From Stenotrophomonas sp. (GTDB lineage Bacteria > Pseudomonadota > Gammaproteobacteria > Xanthomonadales > Xanthomonadaceae), in assembly GCA_003484865.1 (NCBI GenBank), contig DMZT01000005.1:1-13809 (forward strand): DNA of 13,809 nucleotides. Direction: 5' to 3'. Below, in pieces: positions 1 to 6,784 of the stretch. The position numbers were made by a program, and so were the translations under genes. The notes below the pieces were generated by a model. That model was given only the letters and a program-made list of their open reading frames with translations. It was not told where the DNA came from and made no database searches. The stretch's first letter is position 1. The number at the start of each line of letters is the position of its first letter.

Positions 1-1
1 C

Positions 2-1516
2 ATGACACAGCACAACGGATTCGACCCGCTTCATTCCCATGCCCAGCGCCTGCGTGGCGCGAGCATCCCTTCGTTGATCGCCGCCGAACCGGGCCGCGCA
101 CAATCACTGGGGCTGCGGGTCGGTCCGTTGTATGTCAATTTCGCGCGGCAGAAGTACGACCGCGCGGCCTTGGACGCACTGCTGGAACTGGCTGCCGAGC
201 GCGATGTCGCCGGCGGCTTCCAGCGTCTGTTCCGGGGTGAAACGGTCAACGTGACCGAAGGCCGTGCGGCGCTGCACACCGCGCTGCGTGGCGATGCCAG
301 CGGCGCGCCGGTTGCCGGGGAGGCTTTCGCCACGGCCGCGCAGGTGCGCCAGCAGATGGGCGAGCTGATCGCCGCGCTGGAAGCAACAAACATCACCGAT
401 ATCGTCAGCGTCGGCATCGGCGGCTCGGACCTGGGGCCGCGTCTGGTGGCCGATGCACTGCGCCCGGTCACCGGGGCGCGCTTCCGCGTGCATTTCGTGT
501 CGAACGTGGACGGTGCCGCGATGCAGCGCACGCTGGCCACGCTGGACCCGGCCACCACGGCCGGCATCCTGATCTCCAAGACCTTCGGCACCCAGGAGAC
601 CCTGCTCAACGGGCAGATCCTGCACGACTGGCTGGGTGGCAGCGAGCGCCTGTATGCAGTCAGCGCCAACCCGGAGCGTGCGGCAAAAGCCTTCTCGATC
701 GCCGCCGGCCGCGTGCTGCCGATGTGGGACTGGGTGGGCGGCCGTTACTCGCTGTGGTCGGCGGTCGGTTTCCCGATCGCGCTGGCGATCGGCTTCACGC
801 GTTTCGAGCAGCTGCTCGAGGGCGCGGCGCAGATGGACGAACACGCGCTGACCGCGCCGCTGGCGCAGAACCTGCCGGTGCTGCATGCGCTGACCGATAT
901 CTGGAACCGCAATCTGCTTGGCCATGCCACGCATGCGGTGATGACCTACGACCAGCGCCTGGCGCTGCTGCCGGCCTACCTGCAGCAGCTGGTGATGGAA
1001 AGCCTGGGCAAGCGCGTGCAGCTCGATGGCAGTCCGGTCGCCAGTGACACCGTACCGGTGTGGTGGGGCGGGGCGGGCACCGATGTGCAGCACAGCTTCT
1101 TCCAGGCGCTGCACCAGGGCACCAGCGTGATCCCGGCCGATTTCATCGGCTGCGTGCACAACGATGATCCCTATGTGGTCAACCATCAGGCACTGATGGC
1201 CAATCTGCTGGCACAGACCGAGGCGCTGGCCAACGGCCAGGGCAGCGACGATCCGCATCGCGAGTATCCCGGTGGCCGCCCGAGCACGCTGATCCTGCTC
1301 GATGCGTTGACCCCGCAATCGCTGGGTGCGCTCATCGCCATGTACGAACACGCCGTGTACGTGCAGTCGCTGATCTGGAACATCAACGCCTTCGATCAGT
1401 TCGGCGTGGAGCTGGGCAAGCAGCTGGCCAGCCAGTTGCTGCCTGCGCTGCAGGGCCAGGCGCATGCGATCAACGATCCGGTGACGCTGGAGCTGCTGGG
1501 CCGGCTCAAGGGCTGA
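2..1516 (+). CDS. pgi: Glucose-6-phosphate isomerase
   Basis: Cytosolic enzyme that interconverts glucose-6-phosphate and fructose-6-phosphate. The protein is 504 residues and appears complete, from ATG at position 2 to TGA at 1514-1516. Only one base lies upstream, so the ribosome site cannot be seen. Sequence shows the sugar-phosphate-binding stretch GIGGSDLG (138-145), the first family signature around DWVGGRYS (243-250) and the second, [10 protein letters not shown] (464-473). By alignment with rabbit PGI from memory, the base Glu357 corresponds to E333 in MESLGK, ring-opening His388 to H364 in the QHSF motif (same 31-residue spacing), and the late catalytic lysine to K473. Everything needed for activity is present. 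It ends in a terminator-like hairpin, so it is probably not co-transcribed with the glucosidase gene downstream, though the two are metabolically linked. In a family that relies on the Entner-Doudoroff route, the enzyme probably serves to return fructose-6-phosphate to glucose-6-phosphate and to supply sugar-nucleotide synthesis (inference). Confidence 0.97.
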   Translation: MTQHNGFDPLHSHAQRLRGASIPSLIAAEPGRAQSLGLRVGPLYVNFARQKYDRAALDALLELAAERDVAGGFQRLFRGETVNVTEGRAALHTALRGDASGAPVAGEAFATAAQVRQQMGELIAALEATNITDIVSVGIGGSDLGPRLVADALRPVTGARFRVHFVSNVDGAAMQRTLATLDPATTAGILISKTFGTQETLLNGQILHDWLGGSERLYAVSANPERAAKAFSIAAGRVLPMWDWVGGRYSLWSAVGFPIALAIGFTRFEQLLEGAAQMDEHALTAPLAQNLPVLHALTDIWNRNLLGHATHAVMTYDQRLALLPAYLQQLVMESLGKRVQLDGSPVASDTVPVWWGGAGTDVQHSFFQALHQGTSVIPADFIGCVHNDDPYVVNHQALMANLLAQTEALANGQGSDDPHREYPGGRPSTLILLDALTPQSLGALIAMYEHAVYVQSLIWNINAFDQFGVELGKQLASQLLPALQGQAHAINDPVTLELLGRLKG

Positions 1517-1541
1517 GCATCGGCGCATGCTGTGCCATCAC

Positions 1542-1566
1542 GAACCGCCGGCCTGTCCGGCGGTTC
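1542..1566 (+). terminator. Hairpin terminator after pgi
   Basis: Perfect 10-bp inverted repeat (GAACCGCCGG at 1542-1551 with CCGGCGGTTC at 1557-1566) around the 5-nt loop CCTGT, 25 nt past the pgi stop codon. The tail (TGCGTTCTGGGG) is only mildly T-rich, so termination may be incomplete. Confidence 0.65.
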
Positions 1567-1700
1567 TGCGTTCTGGGGTCGGGACCGCATCGGGTTCTGC
1601 GCAGTCCGCGCGGCGCGGGATACTGCAACGCAGCACGGATCGCCGTGGCGCGCGGCCCAGGTATGCCGTAAACCGCCGTGATTGCAGGGTGGGGCATCGG

Positions 1701-1716
1701 TTTGGCTATAGCCCAA
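1701..1716. promoter_or_regulatory. Palindromic candidate operator upstream of bglX
   Basis: A perfect 10-bp palindrome GGCTATAGCC (1704-1713) is flanked by matching TT and AA after one unpaired position on each side, giving a 16-bp imperfect palindrome in the glucosidase leader. The TATA centre could also act as a weak -10, with TTGCAG at 1682-1687 as -35, but the spacing would be 18-19 bp. Function is inferred from symmetry and location only. Confidence 0.3.
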
Positions 1717-1850
1717 TCCCATACCAGCCTGCGCCGACGGCATAGCCACGCGGTGGATTGACAGCGTGGCGCGCAACGCCAAAGGTACGTCGTCATGGCG
1801 CGGGGAGTCGCGTCATCCGTCTGCTGCCTGTGCGATACCTGGGAGGGTAC

Positions 1851-4457
1851 ATGCCGTTGCTTTCGCTTCGTTCCAACCGGCGGTCGATCCGCCATGCCCT
1901 TGCGCTGGCCACCTCGGCCACGGTGTTGCTGCTGGCCGGCTGCGGCGGCACGACGCCTGCCACGACCGCACAGGTACCGGCGCCGACCGCGGAGGCTGAC
2001 GCCAACGCGATCCATCCCCAGGACTGGCCTGAACAGACCTGGCCGCTGGCTGACGATCCGGCGCTGGAAAAGCGCATCGATGCGCTGATGGCGGGCATGA
2101 GCGTGGAACAGAAAGTCGGGCAGACCGTGCAGGGCGATATCGCCAGCATGACCCCCGATGATGTGCGCCGGTACCACATCGGTTCGGTGCTGGCCGGTGG
2201 CAATTCCGATCCGGGCGGCAAATACGATGCGCCGCCCTCGGCGTGGCTCGCGCTGGCCGATGCCTATTACGCGGCCTCGATGGATCCGGCCAGCGGCGGC
2301 CCCGGCATCCCGATCATCTTCGGAATCGATGCGGTGCACGGCCAGAGCAACATCGTCGGCGCCACGCTGTTCCCGCACAACATCGGTCTGGGCGCGACCC
2401 GCAATCCCGAGCTGATGCGCCAGATCGGCCAGGTCACCGCGGTCGAGACACGCACCACCGGCATGGAGTGGACGTTCGCACCCACCGTGGCGGTGCCGCA
2501 GGATGATCGCTGGGGCCGCACGTATGAGGGCTATTCCGAATCACCGGAGGTGGTGGCCCGCTTCTCCGGCAAGGTCGTGGAAGGCCTGCAGGGAGTTCCG
2601 GGCCAGCCGGGCTTTCTCGACGGCCACCACGTGATCGCCTCGGTCAAGCATTACGCCGGCGACGGTGGCACCACGCACGGCAAGGACCAGGGCGACACCC
2701 AGGTCAGCGAAGCCGTGATGCGCGATGTGCATGCCGCCGGGTACCCGCCCGCCATCCAGGCCGGTGCGCAGACTGTGATGGCCTCGTTCAACAGCTTCAA
2801 CGGCGTCTCCATGCACGGCCACAAGCCGATGCTGACCGACGTGTTGAAGGGGCGCATGCACTTCGGCGGCTTTGTAGTCGGCGACTGGAACGGCCACGGC
2901 AAAGTGGCCGGTTGCACCAACGACAACTGTCCGGCCTCGTTCAATGCCGGCGTGGACATGCTGATGGCGCCCGACAGCTGGAAGGGGATCTATGAAAGCA
3001 ATGTCGCGGCGGTGAAGTCCGGCGTGATCAGCATGGAACGCCTGGATGAAGCAGTGCGCCGCATCCTGCGGGTCAAGCTGCGGCTGGGCCTGTTCGAGGC
3101 CGGCAAGCCGTCCACGCGCCCGCTCGGTGGCAAGTTCGAGCTGCTCGGCGCGCCCGAACATCGCGTGATCGCCCGCCAGGCCGTACGCGAGTCGCTGGTG
3201 CTGCTGAAAAACCAGGACGGCGTCCTGCCGCTGGCGCCCAAGCAGCGGGTGCTGGTCGCCGGTGATGGGGCCGATGATCTGGGCAAGCAGTCCGGTGGTT
3301 GGACCCTCAATTGGCAGGGCACTGGCACCAAACGTGCGGACTACCCGAATGCGGACAGCATCTGGGACGGGGTGAAGCAGCAGGTCACCGCCGCCGGTGG
3401 CAGTGCTGAGCTGGCGATCGACGGCAAGTACCGCACCAAGCCGGATGTCGCGCTGGTGGTGGTCGGCGAGAACCCGTATGCCGAGTTCCAGGGCGATATC
3501 GCCACGTTGGCCTACAAGCCCGGTGACGACAGCGATCTGCAACTCATCAAGCGGCTCAAGAGCGAGGGCATCAAAGTGGTCACGGTGTTCCTCAGCGGCC
3601 GCCCGCTGTGGGTGAACCGTGAGATCAATGCGTCCGATGCCTTCGTGGCCGCCTGGCTGCCGGGCTCGGAAGGCGCAGGCATCGCCGACGTGCTGCTGCG
3701 CAAGCCCGACGGCAGCGTGCAGCACGACTTCAAGGGCACGCTCAGCTTCTCCTGGCCGCGCACCGCCGTGCAGTATCAGAACAATGTCGGACAGAAGGAC
3801 TACGACCCGCAGTTCGCCTTCGGCTTCGGCCTGCGCTATGCCGACAACGGCAACCTCGCCGCGCTGCCGGAGGTCTCGGGCATCACCGGTGAGCAGGGCG
3901 ATGCCGGTGTGTACTTCAACAAGGGCAAGCCGACCGCCGGGCTCGCGATGCGCCTGAGCGGGGTCAAGCAGTCGGAACTGCCGGCGGTGACGTTCCCGGC
4001 CGTGCTTAGTGATGCCAGCCTGAAAGTGTCCGCGGTGGATCACAAGGCACAGGAAGATGCGCGTCGCCTGCAGTGGTCGGGCGGTGGCAAGGCCAACATG
4101 GCGCTGCTGTCCACGCGCCCGCTGGACCTCACCCGCGAGAGCAATGGCGATGTGCAGCTGCTGCTGACCGTGCGCCGCACCGGCGCGATTGCCGGGCCGG
4201 TGGGGCTGGCGATCGGCTGCGGCCAGGGCTGCGAGGGCAGGGTGGATCTGGCCCCCGCGCTGGGCGGCATCGCCGAGGGCGAATGGCAGACGATCGGCGT
4301 GCCGTTGAAGTGCTTCGCGGCGGCCGGTGCGGATCTGTCGAAGATCGAGCGCCTGCCGGTGCTGGAGTCTTCCAATGCGTTGGACCTGTCGGTGTCGCGC
4401 ATCGCGCTGGGCACCGGCAACGATGCCAAGACCGTGGTCGCCTGCGCGACCCGATGA
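1851..4457 (+). CDS. bglX: GH3 family exo-beta-glucosidase, predicted lipoprotein
   Basis: Glycoside hydrolase family 3 enzyme of the bacterial exo-1,4-beta-glucosidase type (glucan 1,4-beta-glucosidase, ExoP/CelD-like), expected to release glucose from cello-oligosaccharides. The ATG at 1851 follows GGGAGG by 4 nt and gives 868 residues starting with a lipoprotein signal: basic residues, a hydrophobic stretch and lipobox LLAGC with C31 as the lipidated cysteine. The upstream in-frame TTG at 1758 would spoil this signal. GH3 N-terminal barrel covers about 75-395, with KHYAGDGGT (K266, H267) and the nucleophile D345 in GFVVGDWNGH. The GH3 C-terminal domain starts near 447 (ESLVLLKN), and the acid/base is probably E545 in NPYAEFQGD, matching barley ExoI Glu491. 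From about 670 to the end lies an ExoP-type beta-sandwich domain with cysteines near the end. No key residue is missing. sglT follows 95 bp later, implying release and import of glucose as one job. The symbol bglX is a family-level choice; celD is also used. Confidence 0.93.
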   Translation: MPLLSLRSNRRSIRHALALATSATVLLLAGCGGTTPATTAQVPAPTAEADANAIHPQDWPEQTWPLADDPALEKRIDALMAGMSVEQKVGQTVQGDIASMTPDDVRRYHIGSVLAGGNSDPGGKYDAPPSAWLALADAYYAASMDPASGGPGIPIIFGIDAVHGQSNIVGATLFPHNIGLGATRNPELMRQIGQVTAVETRTTGMEWTFAPTVAVPQDDRWGRTYEGYSESPEVVARFSGKVVEGLQGVPGQPGFLDGHHVIASVKHYAGDGGTTHGKDQGDTQVSEAVMRDVHAAGYPPAIQAGAQTVMASFNSFNGVSMHGHKPMLTDVLKGRMHFGGFVVGDWNGHGKVAGCTNDNCPASFNAGVDMLMAPDSWKGIYESNVAAVKSGVISMERLDEAVRRILRVKLRLGLFEAGKPSTRPLGGKFELLGAPEHRVIARQAVRESLVLLKNQDGVLPLAPKQRVLVAGDGADDLGKQSGGWTLNWQGTGTKRADYPNADSIWDGVKQQVTAAGGSAELAIDGKYRTKPDVALVVVGENPYAEFQGDIATLAYKPGDDSDLQLIKRLKSEGIKVVTVFLSGRPLWVNREINASDAFVAAWLPGSEGAGIADVLLRKPDGSVQHDFKGTLSFSWPRTAVQYQNNVGQKDYDPQFAFGFGLRYADNGNLAALPEVSGITGEQGDAGVYFNKGKPTAGLAMRLSGVKQSELPAVTFPAVLSDASLKVSAVDHKAQEDARRLQWSGGGKANMALLSTRPLDLTRESNGDVQLLLTVRRTGAIAGPVGLAIGCGQGCEGRVDLAPALGGIAEGEWQTIGVPLKCFAAAGADLSKIERLPVLESSNALDLSVSRIALGTGNDAKTVVACATR

Positions 4458-4465
4458 GCCACACG

Positions 4466-4487
4466 AGCCCCCGCCGCGGCGGGGGCT
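4466..4487 (+). terminator. 22-bp perfect palindrome between bglX and sglT
   Basis: A perfect palindrome of 22 bp begins 8 nt after the bglX stop: AGCCCCCGCC, a GC centre, then GGCGGGGGCT. In RNA it would form a very stable 9-bp hairpin with a 4-nt loop. No T-run follows (GATCACC), so it is more likely a partial terminator or a 3' stabilising hairpin that sets the ratio of bglX to sglT transcript than a full stop. Confidence 0.5.
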
Positions 4488-4527
4488 GATCACCACCGCG
4501 CGCCGCGTTTGCCGGCACGCGGGGCGG

Positions 4528-4539
4528 TGCAACGTTGCA
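4528..4539. promoter_or_regulatory. LacI-type candidate operator at the sglT leader
   Basis: TGCAACGTTGCA is a perfect 12-bp palindrome with a central CG, the form typical of LacI/GalR-family operators (for example the AACGTT core of PurR and CcpA-like sites). It abuts the sglT ribosome site AAGGAG (4541-4546) and lies 13 bp before the GTG start. A repressor here would block initiation or elongation into sglT. No LacI-family gene is in the window, so the regulator is unknown. Confidence 0.5.
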
Positions 4540-4540
4540 T

Positions 4541-4546
4541 AAGGAG
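4541..4546 (+). promoter_or_regulatory. Shine-Dalgarno that sets the sglT start
   Basis: AAGGAG lies 6 nt before GTG at 4553, the best in-frame start. A closer ATG at 4548 is in another frame and only 1 nt from the AAGGAG, so it should not be used. The in-frame TTG at 4535 lies upstream of the AAGGAG and cannot use it. Confidence 0.75.
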
Positions 4547-4552
4547 CATGAC

Positions 4553-6115
4553 GTGGGATTGGCAACACTCGATGTGGCAATCGTGCTGGTCTACCTGGCC
4601 GGCATCTTCGTGCTGGCGCAATGGGTCTCGCGCGAGAAGGCCGGGCACAGCAAGAGTGCCGAAGACTATTTCCTGGCCGGGCGCTCGCTGCCGTGGTGGG
4701 CCATCGGCGCTTCGCTGATCGCAGCCAATATCTCGGCCGAGCAGATCATCGGCATGTCCGGCTCGGGCTACGCGATCGGCCTGGCCATTGCGTCCTACGA
4801 ATGGATGGCCGCGCTCACGCTGCTGATCGTTGGCAAGTACTTCCTGCCGATCTTCCTGCGCAACGGTATCTACACGATGCCGCAGTTCCTGCAGCAGCGG
4901 TACGGCAACCGCATCCGCACGCTGATGGCGGTGTTCTGGCTGGGGCTGTACGTCTTCGTCAACCTGACCTCGATCCTGTGGCTGGGTTCGATCGCGGTGA
5001 CCGAGGTGACCGGCATGGACCAGATGCTGGCGCTGGTGCTGATCGGCGTGTTCGCGCTGCTCTACCAGTTGTACGGCGGGCTGAAGGCGGTTGCACTTAC
5101 CGATATCGTGCAGGTCTCGCTGCTGATCCTCGGTGGCCTGCTGGTGACCGCGCTCACCCTCAACGCGGTGGGAGGTGACGCTGGCATTCTCGGCGGCTTC
5201 CAGAAACTGTGGGATCAGCATCCGGAACACTTCCAGATGATCCTGCACCCGGACAACCCGTTCTACAAAGATCTGCCGGGCCTGAGCGTGCTGATCGGTG
5301 GGCTGTGGATCATGAATCTGAGTTACTGGGGCTTCAACCAGTACATCATCCAGCGCGCCCTGGCGGCCAAGGACATCGGCGAAGCGCAGAAGGGCGTGCT
5401 GTTCGCGGCCTTCCTGAAACTGCTGGTGCCGCTGGTGGTCGTGGTGCCGGGTATCGCGGCGGTGGTGCTGGCGCCGGATCTGGGCAAGCCGGACCGGGCC
5501 TACCCGGCCATGATGAGCCTGCTGCCCAGCGGTATTCTCGGCCTGGTGTTCGCCGCGCTGGTGGCGGCCATCGTGGCGTCGCTGGCCTCCAAGATCAACT
5601 CGGTGGCGACCATCTTCACCCTGGATTTCTACGCCAAGGCGCGCCCGCAGAGCAGCCAGACCACGCTGGTGCGCGTGGGGCGCATCGCAGCGACGGTCTC
5701 GGTACTGGTGGCGATTGCCACGGCACGTCCTTTGCTGGGCAGCTTCGACCAGGGCTTCCAGTACATCCAGGAGTTCACCGGCTTCTTCACCCCGGGCATC
5801 ACCGTCATCTTCCTGCTTGGCCTGTTCTGGAAGAAGGCCAGCGAAGCCGGTGCGCTGGCCGCGGCCATCGGCTCGTTCGCCTTGTCGATCGTGTTGAAAC
5901 TGGCGTGGCCGTCGCTGCCCTTCATCGACCGCGTGGGCCTGGTGTTCCTGCTGGCGCTGGTGCTGGCCGTGCTGATCTCGTTGTGGAAGCCGGCGCGTAC
6001 CGGGCAGGATCTGATCCGCACAGATGACGTGCGCTATGCGACGCCGATGAGTTTCAACATCGGTGGTGCCGCGGTGATCGCGATTCTGATCGCGCTGTAC
6101 ACGGTGTTCTGGTAA
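4553..6115 (+). CDS. sglT: Sodium/sugar symporter SglT (SSS family)
   Basis: Inner-membrane solute:sodium symporter closely resembling Vibrio vSGLT, expected to import glucose or galactose with Na+. GTG at 4553 gives 520 residues with about 14 hydrophobic membrane segments. The family hallmark YGGLKAVALTDIVQ is at 174-187. Sugar-contact residues known in vSGLT are recognisable at constant offsets: Q69 as Q64, E88 as E83, N260 as N255, gate Y263 as Y258, K294 as K289, and probably Q428 as Q406. At the Na2 sodium site, A62, I65, A361 and S365 map to A57, I60, A339 and S343, but S364 maps to alanine 342 (mapping from memory). It lies directly behind the GH3 glucosidase gene on the same strand, which supports glucose as substrate, and ends at a strong terminator. 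A palindromic operator candidate overlaps its leader. Other SSS substrates are possible, but the conserved sugar site argues against them. Confidence 0.93.
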   Translation: MGLATLDVAIVLVYLAGIFVLAQWVSREKAGHSKSAEDYFLAGRSLPWWAIGASLIAANISAEQIIGMSGSGYAIGLAIASYEWMAALTLLIVGKYFLPIFLRNGIYTMPQFLQQRYGNRIRTLMAVFWLGLYVFVNLTSILWLGSIAVTEVTGMDQMLALVLIGVFALLYQLYGGLKAVALTDIVQVSLLILGGLLVTALTLNAVGGDAGILGGFQKLWDQHPEHFQMILHPDNPFYKDLPGLSVLIGGLWIMNLSYWGFNQYIIQRALAAKDIGEAQKGVLFAAFLKLLVPLVVVVPGIAAVVLAPDLGKPDRAYPAMMSLLPSGILGLVFAALVAAIVASLASKINSVATIFTLDFYAKARPQSSQTTLVRVGRIAATVSVLVAIATARPLLGSFDQGFQYIQEFTGFFTPGITVIFLLGLFWKKASEAGALAAAIGSFALSIVLKLAWPSLPFIDRVGLVFLLALVLAVLISLWKPARTGQDLIRTDDVRYATPMSFNIGGAAVIAILIALYTVFW

Positions 6116-6142
6116 ACGCGGTCACGCACCTGTGGCAAACGA

Positions 6143-6168
6143 AAACGGCGACCTTCGGGTCGCCGTTT
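6143..6168. terminator. Bidirectional UUCG-loop terminator, sglT / regA
   Basis: An 11-bp perfect stem (AAACGGCGACC at 6143-6153 with GGTCGCCGTTT at 6158-6168) encloses a TTCG tetraloop closed by C-G, an exceptionally stable loop. The plus-strand tail is TTTCT; the minus-strand tail is TTTTCGTTT, which is stronger. It sits between the convergent ends of sglT (stop at 6115) and the response-regulator gene (stop at 6200), so it serves both. Confidence 0.93.
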
Positions 6169-6199
6169 CTGTGTCATGCCGCGCGGTGCGAGCTGCGCC

Positions 6200-6784
6200 T
6201 CACCGGCTCGGATCGCGCTCGGGGCTCGGCCGCTTGGCCAACTTGCGCTGCAGCGAACGCCGGTGCATGCCGAGCAGGCGCGCAGCAGCGGACACGTTGC
6301 CGCCGGTTTCATGCATCGCCTGCTGGATGTGTTCCCACTGCAGCCGGCTGATCGGGGTCATCGCATCCGGCGGTTCCATGTCGCCATCGTCGGCCGGGCC
6401 ATCGTCTTCCTCGCCGAGCGCGCGCAGGATCATCGGCACCGTGGCCGGCTTGGGCAGGTAGTCGTCGGCGCCGAGCTTGATCGCTTCCACCGCCGTGGCG
6501 ATGCTGGCGTAGCCGGTCACCAGCAGGATCCGCATGTCTTCGCGCAGGGCGCGCAACGGCTGGATCAGGGCCAGGCCGGATTCGGAGCCGAGCTTGAGGT
6601 CGATCAGCGCGTAGGCCGGCGGCTGCTGCCGGGCCAGCAGCAGGGCCGAGGCGGTGTCGCTGGCGGTGACGGTTTCCAACCCCTTGCGGGCCAGGCTGCG
6701 CTGCAGCGTGCGCAGGTACAGTTCGTCGTCATCGACCAGCAGGCCGTGACTGGCCAGCCCGGGGGCCGGAGTGAAGGTGGTCAT
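6200..6784 (-). CDS. regA: RegA/PrrA-type redox response regulator
   Basis: DNA-binding response regulator of the RegA/PrrA/ActR/RoxR family, 194 residues. The receiver domain (about 13-120) has acidic pocket D18-D20, phosphoacceptor D62 in LIDLKLG, T90 in VTGYAS and K112 in YLPKP. A short acidic linker (EEDDGPADDGD, 125-135) follows. The C-terminal Fis-type helix-turn-helix is at about 150-185 (GGNVSAAARLLGMHRRSLQRKL), the diagnostic combination for this family. The start ATG (6784-6782) overlaps the stop of the upstream kinase gene by 4 bp (ATGA), so the two are translationally coupled. An in-frame start 25 codons upstream lies inside the kinase gene and is less likely. In Rhodobacter and Pseudomonas, the homologues control respiration, terminal oxidases and carbon and energy metabolism in response to redox state; the targets here are unknown. 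Confidence 0.92.
   Translation of the reverse strand: MTTFTPAPGLASHGLLVDDDELYLRTLQRSLARKGLETVTASDTASALLLARQQPPAYALIDLKLGSESGLALIQPLRALREDMRILLVTGYASIATAVEAIKLGADDYLPKPATVPMILRALGEEDDGPADDGDMEPPDAMTPISRLQWEHIQQAMHETGGNVSAAARLLGMHRRSLQRKLAKRPSPERDPSR

Larger units (their letters stand above)
1517..1850 (+). other. Gene-free stretch upstream of the glucosidase gene
   Basis: These 334 bp separate pgi from the glucosidase start. They hold the pgi terminator, then about 280 bp without a convincing gene. Possible control elements are a 16-bp imperfect palindrome at 1701-1716, the sequence TGCAACGCAGCA at 1624-1635 (10 of 12 bases matching the palindrome in front of sglT), and a consensus -35 hexamer TTGACA at 1758-1763. 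No good -10 follows that hexamer at 16-19 bp spacing (nearest candidates AAAGGT, AAGGTA), so I do not call it a promoter. The strong ribosome site is GGGAGG at 1841-1846. The length fits a regulated promoter region. Confidence 0.6.

Noticed and set aside
104..1528. Long open frame antisense to pgi
   Set aside because: Typical shadow in GC-rich coding DNA; the Arg/Gln/His-rich product has no recognisable motif, while pgi is unambiguous.
1758..1763. TTGACA as a -35 box for bglX
   Set aside because: No acceptable -10 at 16-19 bp (AAAGGT, AAGGTA), so noted only as part of the leader.
1758..1850. N-terminal extension of the glucosidase from TTG 1758
   Set aside because: No ribosome site there, and it would place 31 residues before a textbook lipoprotein signal that begins at ATG 1851 after GGGAGG.
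2541..4580. Long open frame (679 codons) antisense to bglX
   Set aside because: Same artefact; low-complexity His/Gln/Arg/Ala composition and fully covered by a clear GH3 gene.
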